Assembly (NCBI RefSeq): GCF_001949145.1
Contig: NW_019091495.1
Span: forward strand, 638,268-670,268
DNA length: 32,001 bases
Origin: Acanthaster planci
Taxonomy: Eukaryota; Echinodermata; Asteroidea; Valvatida; Acanthasteridae
Direction: 5' to 3'
Shown here: positions 9,412 through 20,707 of the stretch, in pieces
Layout: each line of letters opens with the position of its first letter
Numbering within the stretch: the first letter of the stretch is position 1
Made by a program: the position numbers and the translations under genes
Notes under the pieces: model-generated
What the model was told of the DNA's origin: nothing
The model's input: only the letters and a program-made list of their open reading frames with translations
Databases searched by the model: none

Positions 9412-12202
9412 GAATACTAGCGAAGTTCACGAAATCCCTTCAACAGAGATGACAGCTTTTCAATGTGATAACAATACGCAGGTGACTTAAAATTACATGT
9501 ATGTGTGACCCAGGACACCCCACGTTTCCAAGCCCTTTTCAAGAGCGGAACCAAATTTTCGGGAGGAGGTGGATTTTGGGGGGGTAGAGAACAATTTCTT
9601 TATATTATGAATTTTCACAAGCTTGCATAGTTAAAGAAAGCAAATTTAACTTTCTCTTGTTAAATTAAAAACAAACACACAACAAACGTAAAATTGCCCC
9701 CCCAGGGGGGGCACACACTTCCCCTTCCCCTTGGATCTACCGAAGCCCGTATTCAAATTTCTTATTTTGGTCTGCCTTCCAGTCTGCTCAAGTACCTTAG
9801 AATTCATGTGATGTAAGTTATTTTTGTTTTGCCCTTTGTTTTGAGCCTCTGGCGTTTATTCCTGAAGTACAGATGAGGCCATAAAATGATACACGGTTAA
9901 AAAAACAAATTGTGAAACAAGCGCAACACATACCAGTGAAAAAACGTGAATAATTATGCACAGCGGCGCCGCATTAACTAACAACTCGCGTTTCCTCCGA
10001 CGCGGTTACATTGATTTTAGATTAACAAAGCAAGTCACAGACTGCAGAAATCGGGAAGGGCAATAAAGTAACGGAACACGTAGCGACACTTCTGTTGTGC
10101 CTGGCATTAATTCTTCTAAATGTAACATAAGGCCTCTCGACACATGACACCTGAAAAGCAGTCGTAGAGTTTTTCTATCAAACCTAGACACTTTCCAAGG
10201 ATTTTCTCAAATCTTTAAAACTCGTTTTCCTCCAATAAGTATCTTTCTCATCTTTTATGTCCAATTTTTGAATTTTATTTTCACTCACACTTTCAGATAT
10301 TTTGTCTATTATCAATTTTGTGCCTTGTTGGACAAGGAGATCAGAAGGTAATTACCTTTGGGAAAGGCACTGATTATCAAAACACGTCAATGGTATGAAT
10401 TTTTTAACCAAAAAGCTGATAATGGTGGACATTTTTTAGGTCAGCAGTTGGTAAAAGAAGACTCGACGAAGCGTAGCTTTTGATGTAGCATCCAATTTTA
10501 GTGCTGCCATCTCATCGATTTTCTGCAGGCCCAATCAAAATTTTCACTGCTTGATTTGCTTCTCTTTCGCTTTGCAATTTTTCCAAGTCCAACCACTCCA
10601 CACGAACGCCGTCCGCTGTGGCTACTGTTCACTTTCAGTTTGACTACATATTGCACGTAGTTTACATAAGCTTCCTTCCTCCATGTTTTCCTCCACAATA
10701 AAATTTCCATTGCCACATTTGTCTATATTGGGTATTGAAAAATTAAGGGGAAGGTAACCTGAGAACGAGGATAATTAGTATTGTTTTGCTCAGGTTGGAC
10801 ATACTGAATCTTGGAATTGCTCCCGGAAATATGGGACGATTTAATGCCTATATCTCTATATATGCGGGTTCCTCTCAAAGTGAGCAAAGAGCTAGGTAGG
10901 TGCATTGAACTGCATTATTACGGATGCTCTACGCGTATCTGGAGTTAGTGCGGATTGAAGGGCTCCCAAGCTCCGGCATATTTTCTATTGATTTTCTCAT
11001 CTTTAGAACCCGTGACACCCCCCTCCAACGGAGAATTTCTAAAGTTTTGGTTTATTAGTTAAAAAAAGCCTAAGACATGTATTTGGGCCTGAGCCGATGT
11101 CCCACTTGATCGGGGAGTGCCCTAGCACAGACGAGTTTGACTGTTCAGTTGATTGATCGATCGATTTCTGATCGATTTACTGATGACGGATATGGTTGAA
11201 ATTTAATTGTTTCGGGGGCTCGCGTGGTTTATATTTTGTCAGATATTAAAATGAAGTCGTCTGTGAATGGTTTTATGAAAGGACAAGGAATGATTCCAGG
11301 ACCGTAGACTAGATGAAGTGAACTGAAGTAGGCGTAATATCATCACACCGTTTTCATCACACAAAAAGTGATCAGCCGCAGATAGATTTATTCCATTTGC
11401 ACCAAACTATTTCATCAGATAAAAAGTTATCAGTAGTAAAGCAATGAGATCAGACGCCGAAAAATCCATCGGTCATGCCCGTGAGTTCAAGGAAATATCA
11501 CACGAGTTCTTCCACGTGGTATCCTCCAAAATGACGTAACCTTCATTATTTGTCGTAGGGATGACTCGACTACAGGCGCGACGATGCCATCAGCTGGCTG
11601 ACGCATGATGTAATTGCCATCACGAATGGGCGTGGAAAAACGCATAGTTAGGCTCTTCAGGGAACCCAGGCTTACGTTAACAGGACTGTGCGTACAAATT
11701 GGGCGATATCTGGCCTTCGTGAAATTGCACTCGTTCAGCTTGCACGCTGGAATTTGTTACACACTTCTATTTTTTGAAGCTCTATGCGTAAGATACATGT
11801 ACATGACTACCGAAGACGTCAATTTGTAATTTTTTCTGCGCATTTCGATAGTGTACCCTGAAGATCTCCCTGACATATTTTAGCAGGTAATCTTTAGATT
11901 TTGAGGGGAATTTATCTTGAACTTGCTGCCCAAGACTTTTCTTAATCTTGAGTCACCGAGTGGTGACACGGGCGGTAGGCCTGTGCGGTGCACTTACTAG
12001 TGGTAGTACTACTACGGAGTCACCGACGCGTCGTTTTTTCAGGCCTTTGGGGGGGGGCGGACGTCCAAGATATTGGTGTTGATCTTGATTGGTAAAGCAT
12101 TAGCAGACAAGCTCCTGCTGGAACATCAGTCAGCTTGGAAGGGGTGGACAAGCTATTCTTTCAGTGTACGTGTATTTTATGACTCATGAGTGTGGGTAGC
12201 TC
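9412..12202. other. Intergenic stretch, no gene recognised
   Basis: Only short ORFs without family resemblance are present. Small structures are a C7/G7 inverted run (about 9695-9710), a direct duplication of about 23 bases at 11353-11375 and 11411-11433 (TTCATCA...AAAAAGT.ATCAG), GATCGAT repeats near 11155-11175, and a GTCACC-GAGT-GGTGAC hairpin near 11950. I see no RNA gene. Confidence 0.5.
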
Positions 12203-12569
12203 TACTGAGTGGAGCATTAGTACCAGGCCTATTCCTCTTTTTATGATTTTGGACGGGATCGTCATACTAACGCTCCACGTCTGTACATACAGTAAGGTGA
12301 AAACGGTTCTCAAAAATTCCCAAGACTCACCAAAAATACCTCTATCACCACCTACTGGCTTCCGTAAATGCCAACATCAAACGGTTGGGGCTTCAATTAT
12401 ATTTCTGACTTCTGTTAAAATCTGACCGTTTTCACTCAACACGCACGGCACTTAAACTTCTCGCCGCCTCCTCCCATTCAAATAGGGACTCTATGTACAG
12501 GCGTGGAGCGTTACGAAGACGATCCTGTCCAAAATCATAAAAAGAAGAATACTAACGCTCCACTCAGTA
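12203..12569. repeat. Long inverted repeat made of two hairpin-like copies
   Basis: The left arm 12203-12289 and right arm 12492-12569 are reverse complements over about 80 bases, with small indels. Outer ends are TACTGAGTG / CACTCAGTA and inner ends CTGTACATA / TATGTACAG. Each arm is itself bounded by inverted copies of GTGGAGC(A/G)TTA, so that motif occurs four times. Inside the spacer GTGAAAACGGT (about 12297) is inverted again near 12427. It looks like a foldback or MITE pair, with no coding capacity. Confidence 0.75.
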
Positions 12570-12836
12570 AAGCTTGATTGTTGGCTGTCACTGAATTATT
12601 TCATCTTACCATCCATCATGTCCATGCTCAGTCTTATCCTGTCACTTAATTATCAGTCGTAATATCCTGAGCCTGGACAGGGTAGTCCGAGTAACTTGGC
12701 CACTACAAATTACCTTCTTTAACATTTGGATATAGTCGTGATAGTAGGGTCCAATTACATGTACCTTCCAGTGTAAAAATATAACGAATCAGTAGCACTT
12801 TAATGACTAACTATTAAAGTAAAACTCCTTCCAATG

Positions 12837-13266
12837 TACAGTCATTTGCAAAATTTTAGGACCACCCATAGAAAATGCATTAACCTGAAGGAAAACCAAA
12901 CTTAAACCAATCAATCATGGCAACTTATGTTTATTTTCAATGTGTAACCTTGGTACCTTGGTTGAACATTTCTGACCACATTTCCATGATTTGACATGTT
13001 AGCAGTCTAATATTCAGTGTTCCCTCCTTTATTTCTGATTGCTTAGACTGGCTTTTATTTACCCATGCTGCCTTGCAGACAAAATGTCATACAAGACCTA
13101 CCTTTGCAAAAACTTTCATTCAAATGGGTATACAGCACTACACTGATGTCATGCACCACTGTAAAATCATGTTAAGTAATCATTCAGTGAGACAGTGTAA
13201 TGCAGGCCCAGTGACAAAAATACCAATAAAACTCAAGGTGGTCTTAAAGTTTTGCAAATTACTGTA
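12837..13266. mobile_element. Tc1/mariner-type nonautonomous element (MITE)
   Basis: The termini are inverted repeats of about 28 bases: left TA-CAGTCATTTGCAAAATTT (12837 onward), right mirrored as ...TTTGCAAATTACTG-TA (to 13266). The full TIR runs to GGACCACC (12859-12866) and its inverse GGTGGTC (13237-13243). TA dinucleotides flank CAGT...ACTG, as expected for Tc1/mariner insertion. The interior is about 370 bases and encodes no recognisable transposase. The 99-codon ORF that starts inside it is not transposase-like. Confidence 0.85.
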
Positions 13267-13485
13267 TGCTAATATCCTGGAGACAAAGTCATGGTGTGCT
13301 GGCCTAGCTCTGGCAGACCATTCACAAAAAGCATGCATTATTGGTACACTCGCACTGACAACTGATTCCTGAGCACTGTAAGTGTAATGTACTTGTATGG
13401 CCGGTAGCTGTGATCACATCAAACTGTACATCGGACATGGGGCGTTCAGGGATCAGTCGTCGGTGTGCATGTGTCAATGTTATGC

Positions 13486-13532
13486 CCCAACTAAAGTATC
13501 AGTCCCAACTATAGTTGGGCCCGTCCCAACTA
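13486..13532. repeat. CCCAACTA triplet with 16-bp perfect palindrome
   Basis: CCCAACTA occurs at 13486, 13504 and 13525. The middle copy is part of the exact palindrome CCCAACTATAGTTGGG (13504-13519). Function is unknown. Confidence 0.7.
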
Positions 13533-14777
13533 GAGTGCTCGAGTGCTTGATCCTAAGTCGGGTGCATTAGACAGTTTAAGGACCATTTTGGAACGGAATG
13601 TGGAAGATTTTGATTGGGGGTACGAGTAATTTGGAATGAAATGAATGAATGGAAGCAAAGGTCTGTACATGTACTTGGACTCTACTATCGCCCGACCATA
13701 TCCAAATGTTACAAAAAAGTCAATTTGTAATGTCCAAGTTACTCGGAGTAGGGCAGGGGAGTTCATGGAGGTCATTCCAGTCATGGTTGGTCATGCAAGT
13801 GGTCTGATCATGGACTGTTTGATGAAAGAATGAATTTTGGACTCCTTTAATATTGGTGATCCAGGCATTTTGTTTAATCATAGAGCAAGGACATCTTATC
13901 ATGTAATCAGTTAGGCCACATGTAGGCCTTGGCTCTACCCCCAGAATTGTGGGGTTCATCGTCCGCTGTTCCGTGGGAGTGTGGCGGACGGGTGGACACC
14001 ACCTTTCTGTCATGTCAAGTTAGTTACTACATTTACTGTTCTTACGTCTAGAAACTAAAACTTGATGCACCCATACATGTACTGGTACACTGTAGTTCTA
14101 GCACAGTCCCTGACATGCCTTCAAGTCACTTTTGGAGCTCTTAATCGGAATGCTGAGGCCATATGGGATTTTGAATCCAGCTTGAATTGGATATGTTGGG
14201 CACGATCAGTCGGTCTGAGTGATTGGTCCATAATTTGTCCGTAATTCCACCATTAGCTGGGCGTCTTTTCTTTCTAACTTACTGTATAACCATTGAGAAA
14301 AGTTACATGTATTTAATTTAAGATATGCAGTTGCTATAGTGACAGTAATTGTAACGAGACTTTCAAATTCTATAGTTACGTCATTGTATCTGTGCAAGAT
14401 GGCATGTTCATTGATAAACGATTGATTGAACTGACACAAAACCAATCCATGCTTTCATGTATGTATGTACAATTACGGTATTTTAACCATGCAAGTGTGA
14501 TGAGTACAGCACTTGTGAAATGACAAAACTCTTGATTCATCGGGCTGCTGTATCGGTGATGTGCGTGTGGCCATGGATGATACAGCATTACGGAGAGTTG
14601 AATAGAGAAAGTTCAGTTCATGGGAGTGTGACGTCATTTTGAACTAGGAAGTGCAATGCAAATGAATGATTTATGTGCGCGTGTTGGTTTACGCACTGGT
14701 TCTTGTGCTTATGTCGTTTACACACAAAATTATGCGTACATGTACAATGTACACATCTGACACTCTCCAGTACTCTG
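13533..14777. other. Intergenic stretch, no gene recognised
   Basis: Only short overlapping ORFs on both strands without family resemblance. No RNA gene or clear repeat boundary is seen. Confidence 0.5.
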
Positions 14778-14922
14778 TAGACCTTTTCACCCACATGACT
14801 AAATGTAAACAATACAACCATGTGTGGACCACCTTGGCCACGGTGATCGCATGTATACCTACATGTACATGTACATGTACATGTATGGGCAGCTTGAACC
14901 ACCACTGACCACGTGCAAGCAC
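14778..14922 (-). repeat. Interspersed repeat, copy 1 (with internal TACATG expansion)
   Basis: On the minus strand this reads GTGCTTGCACGTGGT, then CAAGCTGCCC, then GCGATCACCGTGGCCAAGG, TGGTCCACAC and GGGTGAAAAGGTCTA. The same blocks in the same order occur on the plus strand at 27077-27161. Copy 1 carries an extra (TACATG)n run at about 14861-14884 that copy 2 lacks. The repeat family is not identified. Confidence 0.75.
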
Positions 14923-15327
14923 TGCATGCTTGACTAGTCTATCTTGAATAGGTAGATTACCATCACAATACTATGCACTCATTTCCATCACAACACATCA
15001 TAGGTCCAGCACGATCGTGACATCACAAGAAAAAGGTCTGTTGGAATAGGGAAGTAAATTTAGAGACTTCATACAAGGTCTACATATGTACATATACAAA
15101 TCGTGCAGAGTGATTGGGTAGTCGTATACATGTAGATCTGCCAAGTACTCCCAACAGATATATTTGAGAAACGTTTGCAAAAACGTTTCCATACTGTTTA
15201 AATGTTAAAGTGTTTAACCAACACTTTAAAGAGGCCTCGCCGCTTGCCTTGGTGTTAACATTTGTCACATGGACAGACTATTAAACTTCAGCTAAAATGA
15301 ACACTGTGTAAGTTTTTCTAAATGAGT

Positions 15328-15428
15328 AACGTTTATCACATGGACAGACATACTGTAACGTTTATCACATGGACAGACATACTGTAACGTTTATCACATG
15401 GACAGACATACTGTAACGTTTATCACAT
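15328..15428 (+). repeat. 29-bp minisatellite, 3.5 units
   Basis: Three identical 29-base units start at 15328, 15357 and 15386, with a partial fourth at 15415-15428. The unit begins AACGTTTATCACATGGACAG. Diverged relatives of its core (TCACATGGACAGAC, GTGGACAGAC) occur at about 15262, 15447, 15810 and 16261, suggesting an older, wider array. Confidence 0.92.
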
Positions 15429-17913
15429 CCATGTATCATAACCTGGGGACAGACAGTCTTCTCATTTTCATTTCAGCAAAATGAACTGACTTTTTCTAAT
15501 GTATTGTTCGTTATTTTATTTAATTTGGTTTTGTAATAAATGTACATGTACTCATAAGATAAGTCTTCTAAGATTTTTACGTTTAGAGGGACAAAATGGT
15601 TGTGATAAATGTTACAAAATAGTGAGCAGACATTTGCAATTCCTAAAGTCATATCTTAGTTTTGTCATCTGATAGCAAAAATAACCACAAATATGGTGTA
15701 CTGTAAACTACATGTATTATTGTAAAAACTTTTCTCAGGAAGATATGTTTTTGTTCAGGTTATCTGCTCAAGGAATGGCAAAATCAGCCTGTTTCATGTT
15801 TGTCACTTTGTGGACAGACACCTTGATGTACGTTATTTCCTAATTAGCTCTCCTTAAGTAAATTCCGGATTAAGATAACTTAAAGAAATAGAAAGCCATA
15901 GATTTTGACACATTTCTCAAATGTTATACTTGTAGCACCCATGTTTTAATCAACATATGAATTGCTTTTCTCTATAAGAGTGGTATTTTGGATAACCTGA
16001 AAAACATGAGCTGACACAGTTATACATGTGCATGTCCTACCAGAACCCCTAATATGCAGTTGTAAATGTAAGCTGGACATTTTCATCAAGATCCTGATAA
16101 CAATGAACAACCAAATCCTATTAAACTGTGTAAACTTTATCTCCACAATTATACATACATGTATATCAGTGAAATTGTTAAAGTTCATTTCTTGACTCTC
16201 AACACTGTTAATGAAAGAAAGAGATGATTTTGGTTAAGATGTGCAAATGTATCTGTTAGTGTGGACAGACCCACATGTACATTGATATATTCCCATTCTT
16301 GCAGTGATTCACACAATCCCATCATTCTTTGACATACAATATACGTGTACATGTACATTGTACATTTATGTGTGTATTCACATGGTTTTACAGGGGTGTG
16401 AGAATTCAGCTTTTCAGCTGATTTCAGAGTTTTTGTTTAGATATTGACCCAGTCTTTCAGCTGTTTTGTACACCTTGTCTCTGTGCTACATGTACATGTA
16501 GCTGTTTTCAGCTTTGATTTGAACTGGCCACACCCCTTGTTTTATTAACTCAGTGGGTGCCTGCATTATTTCACAGCAGTTTGGCTTGAATTGTTTACAT
16601 TTACACGGGGAACACATTCAGTGTGATGTTTTTGTTATAGTCATTTTTTTTTTTAGCTTATGGCAACCTGCGTGCATCAGTGGGACAAGTTAACATTTGG
16701 CTGTTTCTGTAAAATTGATGTTTTGCAAGAAAGGTACGTTACTTACAGACCGGTATACGTGTATACATGGTATATGTGTGTGGAAGTTTCATTTTCATAA
16801 AAATTGGTATGAAAATGGATGTGTGACAGTAGTAGGAAAACTACCAAAGGTTGGAAATGTAAGAAAAAATGCATTCGCTACATCAGAGAAAATGTTGACA
16901 GAAGAAAGGATAGGGGATAGATTCTTTTCAGCCCTGGGCTCTGTTAGAGTTAACCTGTTACTCTCTGAAATACATGTACATACATGTACATTGCCAGCAT
17001 TTCTTAACACTCCATGAAATTGTCAAAGAAAATCAGTGATGGATTACATGTCTTCCAGCATGACATGATTAAGTATTCAATTGAAAAATGTTTCAGAGGT
17101 GCAGGTATGGTACATGTACATGTGTCTTCCATACTGTGCTTCCTTCTGTCAATTTTCACCTATCAAAATTTATTTAATCCCTGGTGTAAGTCTGATAGTC
17201 ACCCTGAAACTAGTAATCTCCAAAGTACCGTACAAAAGGTCAGCTTGACTTCTCCTTTTGGCTTGACTGGCCGCAGATTGGGTAATGGTCATCAAAAGCT
17301 GTCCGACAAATAAAGATTACTGGTTATTCTAAATTTAGCATGGGACTCCGACTAATGTTCTTATATAACATGTACTTCATGTGTGCAAATCACTTTTACA
17401 TTCAGAGTTAGGTTTCTGCTCTTTGCAACGTGTCCATCTTTATTCATCACACCATATACCGGTACCAACTACGTGTAAATCAAGCTCAGGAATTTCTACG
17501 AGACATTCTTTCGTTGGTTTTAGGTCGGACTGAAATCTTGGTGGCACATGTATTATAACCTTTACCAGCAAGCGAGACTGTTCACCTTACACACTGTAGT
17601 GTTGTTCATTTGCACAGTGGTACCAGCATCTCTCCGGTCATCCTGGACCTGACAGTATATCATCCAGTAGTTTTTGAGGTTACTTACACAAGCAGGTGTG
17701 AACAGAATGTTCTGGAGAAAACGTGAGACTGGTTGAATCTTGAATAATATTTCTTTAAAAAAATATGCATAACTGATGTGTTGTAGTCTGATTAACTTAC
17801 TAGGAGGCTACTATTTGTTAGTGTTGCATTTAATTGGCTCCAAAACATGGGTAAGTAGGGTGTTGAAATGAACTGGCATTGATGGCTGAGTGGAAATGTA
17901 CAAAGATGGAAAA
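15429..17913. other. Intergenic stretch, no gene recognised
   Basis: AT-rich with scattered TACATGTACA motifs, GGACAGAC core relatives and a cluster of TTTCAGCTG-like words near 16410-16515. The longest ORF (16697-17017, 106 codons) shows no domain and has simple-sequence composition at its end. No RNA gene is seen. Confidence 0.5.
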
Positions 17914-18444
17914 NNNNNNNNNNNNNNNNNNNNNNNNNNNNNNNNNNNNNNNNNNNNNNNNNNNNNNNNNNNNNNNNNNNNNNNNNNNNNNNNNNNNNNN
18001 NNNNNNNNNNNNNNNNNNNNNNNNNNNNNNNNNNNNNNNNNNNNNNNNNNNNNNNNNNNNNNNNNNNNNNNNNNNNNNNNNNNNNNNNNNNNNNNNNNNN
18101 NNNNNNNNNNNNNNNNNNNNNNNNNNNNNNNNNNNNNNNNNNNNNNNNNNNNNNNNNNNNNNNNNNNNNNNNNNNNNNNNNNNNNNNNNNNNNNNNNNNN
18201 NNNNNNNNNNNNNNNNNNNNNNNNNNNNNNNNNNNNNNNNNNNNNNNNNNNNNNNNNNNNNNNNNNNNNNNNNNNNNNNNNNNNNNNNNNNNNNNNNNNN
18301 NNNNNNNNNNNNNNNNNNNNNNNNNNNNNNNNNNNNNNNNNNNNNNNNNNNNNNNNNNNNNNNNNNNNNNNNNNNNNNNNNNNNNNNNNNNNNNNNNNNN
18401 NNNNNNNNNNNNNNNNNNNNNNNNNNNNNNNNNNNNNNNNNNNN
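17914..18444. other. Assembly gap (N run)
   Basis: 531 consecutive N. Apparent long ORFs through it are artefacts. A small exon, for example a noncoding first exon of POR, could be hidden here. Confidence 0.99.
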
Positions 18445-19360
18445 TGGTCATATGTTTTTGTAGAAACATGTACAGGGGAAATAACGCATGTCCCGCAGCC
18501 TTTTGCCATGAGCACTGTCCATGGCTTTTAATATTGTACCGGTACCTGCTCTAGATGTTCCTCCAGACAGTCACATTGCTCTCACATCTTCAAAATGCGT
18601 CAGTCCCTGACTAGCTGAGATATACATACCGTACATTGTACGTAGATCGGGTCTTTGGCTTGAATTCATAGAAGTCAAGCTTCATGTTACACTTACAGGT
18701 GAACCTTTGTACACGTATGTACCAATACAGTGTGTGTATTGCACATGTGGATTCCATTTTGAGGTTTCCAGGGGATCTATTAATTAGATTACTATAATAA
18801 ACAAAGCACTCGATTCTGGTTCAAATCGTCGTTTGTGTTGTAAGTTTGTCTATGTTTCATTTACCTTGGATGTGCGTTCAATGTATATCACCATAATCCT
18901 TGTGTAAAGGATATACATGTACATCTATGGAGCTATAAAATTCTACATCTAATTCAAACTTGTTAATTGAGCAGGGACACTATCCTCTCTTGTGGTTGGT
19001 TTTCCAGTTTGAAATTGTATGAAAACTTAAAGTGTGCGTCATAGGCATACATGTACATGTAGTCCACATGTTCCACATGAGAATAGCTTGCTCAGATGCT
19101 TCGTGCAAGTTGCGCAAAGTATGTACAAACACTTGTGTTGTTTTCAGCCCCCAAATTGAAAACGGGGGAGGGGACTTCAGTTTTGTTACAGGTGTAACTT
19201 TGAAGGAACAGTGGTCGTTGGTCTATTGCTCACGGTCGTGTCTTTGTAACAAAAAGTTTACTGAATTGTTGTGCGTTTAAAAGAAGATTTCTAAAATAAC
19301 ATGAAAACGTATACAGTTCATGTACATGTGCACTGTTCATGGATCTTTGATGGCACATCC
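18445..19360. other. Intergenic stretch, no gene recognised
   Basis: AT-rich, with isolated TACATGTACA words and no coding sequence or RNA gene that I can support. Confidence 0.5.
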
Positions 19361-19470
19361 ATATGCCCATGTACATGTACATACACCTGTACATGTATAT
19401 GCACTGCATGCATGCTCATGTATACCATACATATACCATACATGTACATGTACATATGTACAATGTACCT
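19361..19470. repeat. TACATG/GTACAT simple repeat array
   Basis: Runs of CATGTACATGTACAT with interruptions. The motif is self-complementary (ACATGT, TGTACA), so the region can fold on itself. Short ORFs rich in Tyr, Met, His and Val here are products of the repeat and not genes. Confidence 0.85.
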
Positions 19471-19489
19471 ACATGCTTTTCCGTTGACT

Positions 19490-19536
19490 TGAACTCGGAA
19501 AGTTCATCCCCCCCCAGTTCAAATTCCCAGAGTTCA
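19490..19536 (+). repeat. AGTTCA half-sites at 15-base spacing
   Basis: AGTTCA begins at 19501, 19516 and 19531, exactly 15 bases apart, and an inverted TGAACT lies at 19490-19495. The last two units share AGTTCAAATTCC. This could be a short tandem repeat or a nuclear-receptor half-site cluster about 2.6 kb upstream of the POR start codon. Function is unproven. Confidence 0.6.
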
Positions 19537-19934
19537 AATTCCAGGTGTATTTAGTAAGCCATTTTAATCTGTCACAGAGGTCAGTGCTGGTCTTTTTTTC
19601 TCTTGTGTAATCCTGGGAGGGTTGCTGCACGTAGGCCGGTCCACGGAGGATTCAATCATTGTTGCTGTGTGACTGCACTATTTGCTGGACTTGCTCAGTT
19701 GTTCTTGCTTATGGAGTCCAGTTTGACAGGTAACATGGAACCCTTTGGAAGGCCTAGTCATCTGTGTCCTTGTTCCATGGTCATCGGTGGTCATTTTGGA
19801 CTCAATATGTAAAGCGTTTACTGCTTCAACCTGGAGCAGATAATTATGGATCTCCATGAGCACAAATGAAGGCAGGATGGACATGTATCAAACTGTTTCC
19901 TTGCTGGAAAGAAAACTGCATTTGCTTTCTGCAA

Positions 19935-20130
19935 CTTCAAGTACATGTATGGTGGATGTACATGTACGTGTACATGTTCAGTAATACATGTACATGTTCA
20001 GTAATACATGTACATGTACTTGTACATGTACATGTTCAGTAATACGTGTACATGTACTTGTACATTGTATACATGTTCAAGTGTACATGTACACTGTACA
20101 TGGTCATGTACATGTACAATATGTTCAGTG
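19935..20130. repeat. TACATG array with TTCAGTAATAC minisatellite units
   Basis: TTCAGTAATAC(A/G)TGTACATG recurs at 19978, 19998 and 20035 inside an otherwise (GTACAT)n region. The 20-base spacing of the first two copies marks a higher-order unit. Confidence 0.8.
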
Positions 20131-20356
20131 AACATGTAGCATGCCTCTATGTGCACATGTGGGCTACAGTACATCACTGTAGCTTTTCATGTGTTCATAC
20201 ATTTACAGAAGCTTTGCAACAATGGTCATAGACCAATAATGATGTCACGCACGCTGGCGCTCAGCAGTGTGTTGGGTAATGTAGGGATTGCTAACTGCTA
20301 CATTTGGGAACTCCTTTGGCGTCCTTAATTTCCCTTTGAAAAGCAAGTGAAGAACA

Positions 20357-20707
20357 TCAAGATAGAGATATGAGATAATGATATTTTGAGCACCCTTGGA
20401 TATGCATATTGCCTCAGGTGCTAGTATTTTGTATTACATATTGTTATTTAAATCACTTCTGGTAATGTCACCGAGGATTCCTCAAAAGCGCCCTAGGCAC
20501 TGTAGCTCGCAAGCCTGAAGAATCCTGTAGAGAGAAGACAGTGAGAAGCAGTTACAGTTTTAGCGACGGGAGGAAAACCCCAGAGGGAATATCCTAGGTC
20601 AAACCCGCAGGGACTGAAAACCCAATCCACATGTGACCCAAGCCAAGATTCAAACCTTGGCCGCAGAGGTGGAAGACAAGGTCAGAACCACTATGCCGAC
20701 CCGACTC
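20357..20707 (-). mobile_element. tRNA-derived SINE
   Basis: Read on the minus strand, the head has an A-box-like CGGCATAGTGG (about 20688-20698). After about 31 bases comes a B-box-like GGTTTGAATC (20648-20657), the split promoter of a tRNA-related RNA polymerase III element. A conserved-looking body follows (GGTTTTCCTCCCGTCGC, then CTACAGTGCCTAGGGCGC), and the element ends in an AT-rich ATCATTATCTCATATC tail near 20357. It is not a functional tRNA: the fold and termini are lost. Confidence 0.7.

Noticed and set aside
14618-14922. Overlapping ORFs rich in Cys, Thr, His and Val on both strands
   Set aside because: They are translations of the (TACATG)n run and the adjacent interspersed repeat.
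15328-15428. CRISPR-like array
   Set aside because: The 29-bp units are directly adjacent with no spacers, in an animal genome; it is a minisatellite.
16697-17017. 106-codon plus-strand ORF in the intergenic region
   Set aside because: No domain, signal or splice support; it ends in TACATG-type simple sequence.
17792-18531. Long ORFs on both strands of about 190-234 codons
   Set aside because: They consist almost wholly of the N gap translated as unknown residues.
20640-20707. tRNA gene candidate on the minus strand
   Set aside because: A- and B-box-like motifs are present, but the cloverleaf pairing and 3' end are lost and a SINE body follows, so it is called a SINE.
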